Assembly: GCA_011375175.1 (NCBI GenBank)
Contig: DRME01000091.1
Location: 1-39,375 of the forward strand
Reading direction: 5' to 3'
Length of the DNA: 39,375 nucleotides
Origin: Deltaproteobacteria bacterium
GTDB taxonomy: Bacteria > Desulfobacterota > GWC2-55-46 > DRME01
The position numbers were made by a program, and so were the translations under genes. The notes beneath the pieces are model-generated. The model did not search any database and was not told the DNA's origin. It was given only the letters and a program-made list of their open reading frames with translations. Shown here in pieces: positions 31,996 to 39,210 of the stretch (position 1 is its first letter; each line of letters opens with the position of its first letter).

Positions 31996-32131
31996 TTACT
32001 TTTTCCCCAACAAGAAAGTAACCACGTGAGACGGGGCCGAAGGCCGCGATGTCTGCCCGCGACGGTCGTAGGCTCATCAAGATTCATCAGTTTTTCTTTG
32101 GTTACTTTCTTTTTTCCAAAAAGAAAGTAAC
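31996..32131. repeat. Type D pair of A/T-rich hairpins after hemL
   Basis: Two related palindromes bound a 136-base segment. On the left (31996-32023) is TTACTTTTTCCCC..AAGAAAGTAACC, imperfect. On the right (32100-32131) is GGTTACTTTCTTTTT..AAAAAGAAAGTAAC with a 14-bp stem. The right one touches the hemL stop codon and would fold at the end of the hemL message, so it may serve as its terminator. The 76 bases between them hold no gene. Confidence 0.75.
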
Positions 32132-33418
32132 TCAGAGGCCGCGGCGGAAGCTTGTTTTTACGGCCTCGAGAGTCCTTTCGATGTCGGTGAGGCTGTGTGC
32201 GAGACCGACGAAGGCCGCCTCGAACTGAGAGGGCGGCATGTATACGCCGCAGGCGAGCATGCGGCGGAAGAAGCGCGAGAAGCGGGGGAGATTGCTTGCC
32301 GCGGCGTTTGCGTAGTTTTTCACCGGTCTTTCGTTGAAGAAGAGGGTGAACATGGTGCCCGCCTTGGCGACCTGGCACTGGATGGAGGTGTCGGCGACGA
32401 TCTCTTCGATGCCGTCGCAGAGGGTGTCGGTGAGCTTGAAGAGTTTGTCGTAGACGCCTTTTTTCCTGAGGAGCTTTAGGGTCTCGATTCCGGCCGTCAT
32501 GGCAAGGGGGTTGCCCGAGAGGGTGCCTGCCTGGTAGACGGGGCCGACGGGGGCGAGCTCTTTCATGAGGGAGCGTTTTCCGCCGAAGGCGCCGACGGGG
32601 AGTCCTCCGCCGATGACCTTTCCGAGGCAGGTGAGGTCGGGCCTTACGTTGTAGACCTTCTGGGCTCCTCCGTAGCAGAGCCGGAAGCCGCTCATGACCT
32701 CGTCCATTATGAGCAGCGCTCCGTAGCGGTCGCAGAGCGTGCGCAGCCCTTCCATGAAGCCGTCCTTCGGCGGGACGACGCCCATGTTGCCCGGCGAGCC
32801 CTCGACTATGACGCAGGCGATGCCCTTGGGGTCCTTTTCGAAGATCTCCTCGACGGAGAAGAGGTCGTTGAAGACGGCGTTGTAGGTGTGTCTCGCCAGG
32901 TCGGCGGGGACGCCGGGGCTGTCGGGCACACCGAAGGTGGCGGCCCCGCTTCCGGCCTTTACGAGGAGGCTGTCGGCGTGTCCGTGGTAGCAGCCCTCGA
33001 ACTTTATGATGTTGTCGCGGCCCGTTGCGGCGCGGGCGAGGCGGATGGCGCTCATGGTCGCCTCGGTGCCGGAGTTGACGAACCTGACCATCTCCATGGA
33101 GGGGAAGGCCTCGGTGACGAGTTCTGCGAGCTCCACTTCGAGCTCTGTCGGCGCGCCGAAGCTGGTGCCGCGGGCCACGGCCCTTTTGAGGGCGGCGCTC
33201 ACCGCCGGGTGGGCGTGGCCTGCTATCATGGGTCCCCAGGAGCCGACGTAGTCGATGTACTCGTTGCCGTCGGCGTCGTAGATCTTGGAGCCCTTGGCCC
33301 CGGAGATAAAGAGGGGCTTCCCGCCCACGGCCTTGAAGGCCCTGACGGGACTGTTCACACCGCCCGGTATGAGCCGGGACGCCCTTTTCAGCAGCTCGCT
33401 CGATTTCTTCGTCGACAT
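32132..33418 (-). CDS. hemL: Glutamate-1-semialdehyde 2,1-aminomutase
   Basis: This PLP enzyme makes 5-aminolevulinate from glutamate-1-semialdehyde in the C5 heme pathway. It has 428 residues. The N-terminus is RASRLIPGGVNSPVRAF, followed by SGTEATMSA (116-124), the PLP aspartate motif DEVMSGFR (239-246) and the Schiff-base K267 in CLGKVIGGGLPVGAFGG. The ATG at 33418 has AAGGAG 6 bases upstream. The frame continues upstream but without conservation. It is the last gene of mgtE-recO-glyQ-hemL. Confidence 0.96.
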   Translation of the reverse strand: MSTKKSSELLKRASRLIPGGVNSPVRAFKAVGGKPLFISGAKGSKIYDADGNEYIDYVGSWGPMIAGHAHPAVSAALKRAVARGTSFGAPTELEVELAELVTEAFPSMEMVRFVNSGTEATMSAIRLARAATGRDNIIKFEGCYHGHADSLLVKAGSGAATFGVPDSPGVPADLARHTYNAVFNDLFSVEEIFEKDPKGIACVIVEGSPGNMGVVPPKDGFMEGLRTLCDRYGALLIMDEVMSGFRLCYGGAQKVYNVRPDLTCLGKVIGGGLPVGAFGGKRSLMKELAPVGPVYQAGTLSGNPLAMTAGIETLKLLRKKGVYDKLFKLTDTLCDGIEEIVADTSIQCQVAKAGTMFTLFFNERPVKNYANAAASNLPRFSRFFRRMLACGVYMPPSQFEAAFVGLAHSLTDIERTLEAVKTSFRRGL

Positions 33419-33474
33419 CTCCATCTCCTTGCAAAGGTGTTTAGAGGTCCCGCCGGTGGGCTTCCGGCGCACTT

Positions 33475-34356
33475 TCACCCGGCCGCCGCCTCTTTGAGCA
33501 GCGGGTAGCCGAGCTCTTCACGCACCTTGAGATAAAGCCGGGCCGAGCTTCTGGCCAGACGCCTTACGCGGCCTATGAATCTCGTGCGCTCGGCGACGCT
33601 TATGGCGCCGCGGGCGTCGAGGAGGTTGAAGGTGTGCGAGCACTTGAGGCAGTAGTCGTAGGCCGGCAGGGAGAGCCCCCTGTCCAGGAGTCTGAGCGCC
33701 TCGCGCTCGTACATGTCGAAGAGTTTGAAGAGGAGGTCCTTGTCGGCCTCCTCGAAGTTGTAGCGCGAGAACTCGACCTCCCCGCGGTGGTGGACGTCGC
33801 CGTATGTGACGTCGGCGGTCCACCGGAGGTCGAAGACGTTGTCCACGCCCTGGAGGTACATGGCTATGCGCTCGAGGCCGTAGGTTATCTCGCCGGAGAC
33901 GGGGCTCAAGTCGATGCCGCCCGCCTGCTGGAAGTAGGTGAACTGGGTTATCTCCATGCCGTCGAGCCACACCTCCCAGCCCAGTCCCCAGGCGCCGAGG
34001 GTGGGGGACTCCCAGTCGTCCTCGACGAAGCGTATGTCGTGGTCGAGCGGTTCGATGCCAAGGGCCTTGAGGCTGTCGAGATAGATGTCCTGTATGTCCT
34101 CGGGCGAGGGTTTGAGTATGACCTGGAACTGGTAGTAGTGCTGGAGCCTGTTGGGGTTTTCGCCGTAGCGTCCGTCGGTGGGACGGCGCGATGGCTCGAC
34201 GTAGGCGGCCCGCCAGGGCTCCGGGCCGAGCACCCGGAGGAAGGTTGCGGGGTGGAAGGTGCCGGCCCCCTTTTCCATGTCGTAGGGCTGATGTATGATG
34301 CATCCCCGCTCGGCCCAGAAGCGCTGGAGCCTCAATATGACATCCTGAAAAAGCAT
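33475..34356 (-). CDS. glyQ: Glycyl-tRNA synthetase alpha subunit
   Basis: This is the catalytic alpha chain of heterotetrameric glycyl-tRNA synthetase, a class II enzyme of 293 residues. [41 protein letters not shown] is the family N-terminus. [26 protein letters not shown] holds the class II motif 2 Arg. The ATG at 34356 has GAGGAGG 10 bases upstream, within recO, and starts 3 bases after the recO stop. glyS, its obligatory partner and usual neighbour, is 11 kb away on the same strand. Confidence 0.96.
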   Translation of the reverse strand: MLFQDVILRLQRFWAERGCIIHQPYDMEKGAGTFHPATFLRVLGPEPWRAAYVEPSRRPTDGRYGENPNRLQHYYQFQVILKPSPEDIQDIYLDSLKALGIEPLDHDIRFVEDDWESPTLGAWGLGWEVWLDGMEITQFTYFQQAGGIDLSPVSGEITYGLERIAMYLQGVDNVFDLRWTADVTYGDVHHRGEVEFSRYNFEEADKDLLFKLFDMYEREALRLLDRGLSLPAYDYCLKCSHTFNLLDARGAISVAERTRFIGRVRRLARSSARLYLKVREELGYPLLKEAAAG

Positions 34357-34359
34357 CTT

Positions 34360-35184
34360 TCAAGAACCTCCTCGTGACGGTGGTTGTCGTATCTTGTTCA
34401 TGAAGAGCCTGGTCTTGAGCTCCTTGCCCAGGTGGTGGCGTATGAACTCGCCGAGTAGTTCCTCGCCTTCTGCGAGGAGCGATGGTGAGGGCACGAGTCT
34501 CTGGAGCTTGGCCGGGTCGAGTCGCGCCGCCATGGTGAGGAAGCGCGCCGCGCCGGGCGAGACCTTCATGAGGCCGGCGCTCCCTGCGGCCCCTGCGGCG
34601 CAGCGAGCGCAGAGCAGTCCCCCTCTTTCGGCGCTGAAGAAGTGGGGAGCCGCCGCGGCCCGGCCTGCTCTCCCGGCGCCGCCGCCCTGCCGGAGGGGTC
34701 TGCGGCAGGCGACGCAGCCCGAGAGGTGGGGCAGGTAGCCCGCGGCGGCGAGAAGCCTCATCTCGAAGGAGCGAAGAAGCGGTCCCGTGGGGGCGCCGTC
34801 GTCGATCTTCGCGAGTATGGCGGTGACGAGGGGGAAGAGGCCCGGCGTCTGCTGGCCGTCGCCGGTCATCTCCGAGGCGAGCTCGGCCACGTAGCTTGCG
34901 GCGGCGAGGCGTTCCACGGAGGTTTTGATGCCGCTGAATTCCCGGAGGAGCGAGGCGTCGTCGATCCTCGCAAGGGTGCTGCGGGGGCTGAGGTGTACGA
35001 GCAGCGAGCTCAGGCTGAGGGGGTCGAGATTGCCCACGAAGCGGCGGCGGCTGCGCTTGGCGCCCTTGGCTATGGCGCGCAGCTTCACCGAGCGGTCGGT
35101 GAGGAAGGTGACTATCCTGTCCGACTCCCCGTAGTCGAAGGCCCCGAGTATTAGGGCGCTGGTCTTTGTGTGTCCCCCTTTCAT
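34360..35184 (-). CDS. recO: DNA repair protein RecO
   Basis: RecO helps load RecA in the RecF pathway by annealing SSB-coated DNA. The protein has 274 residues. It has an N-terminal OB fold (about 5-85: SALILGAFDYGESDRIVTFLTDR, KGAKRSRRRF). A helical domain follows with a zinc-binding set C157-x2-C160 and C192-x2-C195, separated by a Gly/Ala/Arg-rich insertion. It starts at an ATG 4 bases after the mgtE stop and is probably coupled. Confidence 0.92.
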   Translation of the reverse strand: MKGGHTKTSALILGAFDYGESDRIVTFLTDRSVKLRAIAKGAKRSRRRFVGNLDPLSLSSLLVHLSPRSTLARIDDASLLREFSGIKTSVERLAAASYVAELASEMTGDGQQTPGLFPLVTAILAKIDDGAPTGPLLRSFEMRLLAAAGYLPHLSGCVACRRPLRQGGGAGRAGRAAAAPHFFSAERGGLLCARCAAGAAGSAGLMKVSPGAARFLTMAARLDPAKLQRLVPSPSLLAEGEELLGEFIRHHLGKELKTRLFMNKIRQPPSRGGS

Positions 35185-35188
35185 GGCG

Positions 35189-36547
35189 CTACAGGATTCC
35201 TACGTGGAGGAAGAGGGCCGCGAGGCCGAGGAAGGTGAAGAAGCCTCCGATGTCCGTACAGGCCGTGACGAATATGCTCGCCGAGAGGGCCGGGTCGGCG
35301 TTGAGCCACTTGAGGATGAGGGGTATCGTCGCCCCGCTCAGTCCGGCTATGACCATGTTGGCCGTCATGGCGAGGAAGAGGAGCACTCCCACCATGGTGC
35401 TTGCGCCGAGGAGGTAGGATATGAGGGCCGCCACGGCGCCGACGAGGAGGCCGTTGCCCAGCCCCACGAGCGCCTCCTTTACGAGTACCCGCCGTGCGTT
35501 GCGAAGGCTCAGCTCGCCGAGCGCAAGGCCCCTTACCATGACCGTTATGGTCTGGGTGGCGGCGTTGCCGCCCAGGCCCGCCACGACCGGCATGAAGACG
35601 GCGAGCACGACGAGCGACTCTATGGTGCCCTCGAAGAGCTTGACGACGCTTGCGGCGAGGAAGGCGGTTCCGAGGTTTACCAGAAGCCAGGGCGAGCGCA
35701 TCCTGAAGGAGCGGCCCGGAGGGTCGAGGGCCCGCTCCCCGGTGTTGAGGCTCGCCATGTGGTAGACGTCCTCGAATATCTCCTCCTCTATGACGTCTAC
35801 CACGTCGTCGACCGTGATGCGTCCCACGAGCTTTCCGAAGCCGTCGACGACGGGGAGGCTTATGAGATCGTATTTCTTGAAGAGGCGGGCCACTTCCTCC
35901 TGGTCCACGTCGGTGGTGACCTTGATGAAGTCGCGGTCCGCTATCTCGCCCACGAGCGCCGTGGGCGGGGCGAGGATGAGGCGGTCCAGCGGCACGACGC
36001 CGACGAGGACCCGTTCGGAGTCGACGACGAAGACGCTCGATATGTTCTCCACCACGTAGCTTTTGCGGCGCACCTCCTCGATGGCCTCTTCTATGGTGGC
36101 GTCCTCGTGGACCGAGACGAGCTCGGTCTGCATCTTACCGCCGGCCGTGTCATCGGCGTAACGCAACAGTCTTCTGACCTGCTGGGACTCGTGGGTGTCC
36201 ATGCCCTCGAGGACCTTGCGGGCCTCCTCCACGGGCAACTCGCTTATGAAGTCCGTTGCGTCGTCGGTGTCCATCTCGTCGACGACCTCGACGAGCTTGT
36301 CGTCGGTGAGCGATGCGATGAGGATGGCGCGGCGGCGCTCGTCGACCTCGAGAAAGACCTCGGAGGCCACCTCGGGCTTGAGCGTGTGGAAGAGCGAGAT
36401 CATCTGCGAGTCGTCGATGTGCTCGAAGAGGTGGGCGATGTCCGAGGGATGGAGCCTGGAGACGAGCTCGCCGAGACGCTCGCGCTCACCGCTCTCAAGC
36501 AGCGACTTTATCTCGTCTATCTGGGAGTCGGTGACCTCTATGGACAT
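35189..36547 (-). CDS. mgtE: Magnesium transporter MgtE
   Basis: This Mg2+ channel/transporter has 452 residues. An N-terminal superhelical Mg2+-sensing domain (about 1-125) leads to two CBS domains (about 135-250). A five-helix pore domain follows with PVVAGLGGNAATQTITVMVRGLALGE, ending ACTDIGGFFTFLGLAAL. D432 is at the same number as the pore Asp of the Thermus protein, as I recall it. The ATG at 36547 has GGAGAG 8 bases upstream. The frame runs on upstream, but into type A copy A4, so that extension is false. It is first in the operon with recO, glyQ and hemL. Confidence 0.95.
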   Translation of the reverse strand: MSIEVTDSQIDEIKSLLESGERERLGELVSRLHPSDIAHLFEHIDDSQMISLFHTLKPEVASEVFLEVDERRRAILIASLTDDKLVEVVDEMDTDDATDFISELPVEEARKVLEGMDTHESQQVRRLLRYADDTAGGKMQTELVSVHEDATIEEAIEEVRRKSYVVENISSVFVVDSERVLVGVVPLDRLILAPPTALVGEIADRDFIKVTTDVDQEEVARLFKKYDLISLPVVDGFGKLVGRITVDDVVDVIEEEIFEDVYHMASLNTGERALDPPGRSFRMRSPWLLVNLGTAFLAASVVKLFEGTIESLVVLAVFMPVVAGLGGNAATQTITVMVRGLALGELSLRNARRVLVKEALVGLGNGLLVGAVAALISYLLGASTMVGVLLFLAMTANMVIAGLSGATIPLILKWLNADPALSASIFVTACTDIGGFFTFLGLAALFLHVGIL

Positions 36548-36571
36548 GGCGAGCACTCTCCAAAAAGTTAG

Positions 36572-36773
36572 GGAACCCTGATTTGTTGCACTGAGGGAAC
36601 CTTTTTGTAAAAAGGTTCCCTCAGACTCCCTCCAAAAACTTTTGATGCGAGTCGGTTTCACCTGTTTTGCCTGGCAAAACAGGTGAAACCGACTCGTATC
36701 GAAAGTCTTTGAAGGGGGCCTGGGGGAAACTTTCTACAGAAAGTTTCCCCCAGAGCAATCAATCAGAGTTTCC
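36572..36773. repeat. Type A palindromic element, copy A4 (full length, 202 bp), in the mgtE leader
   Basis: This is a full copy with ends GGAACCCTGATT and AATCAGAGTTTCC. The left hairpin is short-form. The central palindrome at 36648-36696 has 24-base arms around a T. The arms read CGAGTCGGTTTCACCTG and their complement, differing from A1-A3 at matching positions on both sides. The right hairpin is short-form. It sits between the predicted promoter of mgtE and its start codon, so it should be transcribed as part of the mgtE leader. Confidence 0.95.
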
Positions 36774-36878
36774 TTGGCGAAATCGGCCACCGCAGTTGGG
36801 TGAGCGGAAAAAAGCGCGGCGTCTTCTACGGTTACGGCGCCAAGGAATAAAAATAGCACAGGGTGAAAGAGCAGTCAA
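36772..36878 (-). promoter_or_regulatory. Predicted mgtE promoter and structured leader
   Basis: On the minus strand TTGACT (36873-36878) and TATTTT (36850-36855) are spaced exactly 17 bases. Transcription would start near 36843-36846, which is where an 8-bp closing stem begins. CCTTGGCG (36845-36838) pairs with CGCCAAGG (36779-36772), enclosing 58 bases with smaller stems (for example CCGC/GCGG). The element does not match the M-box consensus as I know it. It may be a regulatory leader for Mg2+ transport or an unrelated structure. Nothing else is seen up to the M29 gene stop (36879-36980). Confidence 0.45.
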
Positions 36879-36980
36879 CAGGAGATGGGGCCGGAACTTC
36901 CCGGTTTTCCGAAAAAAGCGTCCATATCCGGTGACGCCGGAACGTTTCCGGCGGGAAGGGGCCCTGTCGCCGGGGGGCGC

Positions 36981-38051
36981 TCAGGGCAGCAGCTTTCCGT
37001 TTTCCTGTACGGCCCTGCCGTCCACGTAGAGGGCGCCGTCTTTTCTCAGGTCCTTTATCATGTCCCAGTGTACGGCCGAGTGGTTTCCGCCGCCAGCTTC
37101 TTCGTAGGAGCGGCCGACGGCGAGGTGGACGGTGCCGCCGATCTTTTCGTCGAAGAGTATGTCCTTGGAGAAACGCTTTATGCCGTAGTTGACGCCTATG
37201 CCGAGCTCGCCGAGGCGGCGCGCGCCCTCGTCGGTGTCGAGCACGGCGATGAGGAAGCGTTCGTTCTTCTCGGCCGAGGCGTCGACGACGCGGCCGGCGT
37301 CGAACCTGAGCCTTACGCCCGTGACCTCACGGCCCTGGTATATGGCCGGCATGTCGTAATATATGTGTCCACTGGCCGAGTCCTCGATGGGCGAGAGGAA
37401 GACTTCGCCGTCGGGCATGTTGCGCTCGCCCCAGCAGGGGATGGCCTTCCTGCCCTCGATGGAGAGGGTGAGGTCGGTTTCCCTGCCGACGATCCTCACC
37501 TCGCGGCCCCGGTCGAGCACGCGCTTGAGCCGCATCGCCACCGCCTTGAGCCCGGACCAGTCTATATTGGTGGCGCCGTAGAGGAAGTCCTCGTACTCCT
37601 CGAGGCTCATCTCCGCCTCCTGGGCAAGGGCGTTGGTCGGGAAGTTGCACAGCACCCAGCGTTTCTCGTTCACTATCTTTTCGCTTATGGGTTTGAGGAC
37701 CCTGCTTCTCAGGGCGATCTTCTTTGGGTCCGTCGAGGAGAGGGCCTTCCTGTTGAGCGGCGCCCTGATGTTGACGACACAGTCGATATGTTCGGCCTCG
37801 TAGAGCCTGGTGTCGGGAAAGCGCTCCAGTTGCGCCCTGGTGGCCATGTCGTAGAAGATCCCGGCCGTCTCCTCGAAGTTTATGGAGGTAAGGGGGTGGG
37901 CCTTCTTTCTCATCACCTCGCGGTAGACCTCGATGACAAGGGGCTTTGCCAGCTCGCTCGATGCGCTTATGAGGACCGTCTCGCCGCGTTTGAGCCGCAG
38001 CGAGTGGTTCACCAGTATGGATGCCAGCGTGGTTGCGCGCGGGTCGATCAT
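36981..38051 (-). CDS. M29-family (thermophilic/AmpS-type) aminopeptidase
   Basis: This is a 356-residue metallo-aminopeptidase. The probable co-catalytic metal ligands are E216 (PDGEVF), E282 (GELGIG), H309 (TVHLAVG), Y316 (RSY), H328 and D330 (VHWD). Their order fits the M29 family. The protein begins TTLASILVNHSLRLKRGETVLISAS, typical of the N-terminal domain. The ATG at 38051 has AAGGAGG 10 bases upstream. It follows the radical SAM gene by 42 bases on the same strand. M29 members have broad N-terminal specificity; the exact role is unknown. Confidence 0.92.
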   Translation of the reverse strand: MIDPRATTLASILVNHSLRLKRGETVLISASSELAKPLVIEVYREVMRKKAHPLTSINFEETAGIFYDMATRAQLERFPDTRLYEAEHIDCVVNIRAPLNRKALSSTDPKKIALRSRVLKPISEKIVNEKRWVLCNFPTNALAQEAEMSLEEYEDFLYGATNIDWSGLKAVAMRLKRVLDRGREVRIVGRETDLTLSIEGRKAIPCWGERNMPDGEVFLSPIEDSASGHIYYDMPAIYQGREVTGVRLRFDAGRVVDASAEKNERFLIAVLDTDEGARRLGELGIGVNYGIKRFSKDILFDEKIGGTVHLAVGRSYEEAGGGNHSAVHWDMIKDLRKDGALYVDGRAVQENGKLLP

Positions 38052-38093
38052 GATCGTGTCACCTCCTTGGCGTTTGTTTAGGGGGGCGCGCCT

Positions 38094-39011
38094 TCACAGG
38101 CGGCGGGCCGCGCCCTGGCGCGTGCCTCTTGCCCGGAGCTTCGCCTCCACGGCCTCTGCCACGGCGAACTTGCCGGCCCCCCAGCGGGGGGCGACGAGCA
38201 GGCGGCGGGGCGCGTCGCCGCAGAGCCGGTGTATGACCGTCTCAGGCGGCAGGAGCTCGATGGCGTCGGCGACTATGGATGCGTACTCGTCGAGCCCGAG
38301 CGGCGTCACCTCTCCCCGGCGGTACATCGTTTCAAGGGGCGTGCCCCTGAGCACCTGGAGCTGGTGGAACTTGACGCCCCAGAGTCCGAGCTCGGCCACG
38401 CGGCCGACCGTGGCCGCCATGTGGCGGCGTTCCTCGCCGGGAAGACCCATGATGAGGTGCGCGCACACGTCGATGCCCCGCTCCATGGCCGCGCGGGCGG
38501 CGCAGATGAAGTCCCCGGCGGTGTGGCCCCTGTTGATGAGCCTCAGCGTGCGCTCATGGATCGACTGCAGGCCCAGCTCGATCCAGAGGTCCTTTTTCCC
38601 GCGCACCCGGCAGAGGAGATCGAGCACCTCGGGGCCGAGGCAGTCGGGCCTTGTGGAGACGGCGAGGGCGACGACCTCGGGGTGGCGCACGGCGGTGTCG
38701 AGCATGGCGGCGAGCCTGTCGGTCGGTCCGTTGGTGGAGGTGCCCGACTGGAAGTATGCGACGAAGGCCCCGGCCCTGTGGCGGCGGCGCACATACTCGA
38801 TGCCGGCCTCGAGCTGCGCGGCAACGGAGAGACCGTCCGCGCCGCGGGCGGGCCTCAGCGCGTCGCTGCGGCAGTAGGCGCATCCCCCTCCGCCCGGAAG
38901 ACCGCCGCCGTTGGGACAGGCGAAGCCGGCGTCGAGCGAAACCTTCCACGTCCGCCTGCCGTAACGCTCGTAGAGGACGGCGCCGAGAGAGCGGTAGCGC
39001 GGTCTTCCCAT
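38094..39011 (-). CDS. Radical SAM protein of the YhcC/TIGR01212 type
   Basis: This is a 305-residue radical SAM enzyme. The 4Fe-4S ligands are C32, C44 and C47 in the spacing C-x11-C-x2-C (ACPNG..GGCAYC), characteristic of this group. Also seen are FQSGTSTNGPTDRL, STRPDCLGPEVLDLL, ELGLQSIHERTLRLINRGH and HLIMGLPGEERRHM. The N-terminal RYRSLGAVLYERYGRRTWKVSLDAGF matches YhcC. The reaction is not known to me. The promoter must lie among the repeats to its right. Confidence 0.92.
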   Translation of the reverse strand: MGRPRYRSLGAVLYERYGRRTWKVSLDAGFACPNGGGLPGGGGCAYCRSDALRPARGADGLSVAAQLEAGIEYVRRRHRAGAFVAYFQSGTSTNGPTDRLAAMLDTAVRHPEVVALAVSTRPDCLGPEVLDLLCRVRGKKDLWIELGLQSIHERTLRLINRGHTAGDFICAARAAMERGIDVCAHLIMGLPGEERRHMAATVGRVAELGLWGVKFHQLQVLRGTPLETMYRRGEVTPLGLDEYASIVADAIELLPPETVIHRLCGDAPRRLLVAPRWGAGKFAVAEAVEAKLRARGTRQGAARRL

Positions 39012-39099
39012 CCCTTTGCCTTTCGAATATGCCGGGCGAAATTTCCCGAAAAACGGCGCCGGTCTTCCCCCGGCCCCCCTGTATGTTATTCGTATCTTC

Positions 39100-39177
39100 G
39101 GCGCTCCCCCGGAGGCTCGACCCGCGCCGGGCGGGTTCTTTTTACGCCCTTGCGGCCCGAACCTCCGGGGGAGCGCC
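39100..39177. repeat. Type B nested-palindrome element (B6)
   Basis: The conserved TATGTTATTCG..ATCTTCGGC precedes the fold. The outer arms GGCGCTCCCCCGGAGGCTCG and CGAACCTCCGGGGGAGCGCC pair with one G-T. The core is CCCGCGCCGGGCGGG, T-rich, then ACGCCCTTGCGG. It lies just upstream of the radical SAM gene. Confidence 0.9.
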
Positions 39178-39210
39178 TCCGAGTCGGCGGGGCCGTGCCC
39201 CTTTTATTAG

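Noticed and set aside
36548-36661. An N-terminal extension of MgtE
   Set aside because: The extra residues are translated from type A copy A4; the ATG at 36547 has a good ribosome site.
36772-36845. An M-box Mg2+ riboswitch upstream of mgtE
   Set aside because: I could not match the conserved M-box core; only a generic closed stem is supported, so it is reported as an unknown leader.
23705-39177. Type B elements as integron attC sites or tRNA-like genes
   Set aside because: No consistent GTTRRRY/RYYYAAC boxes, no integrase, and no T-loop or anticodon arm. The two inner hairpins are too small for a cloverleaf.
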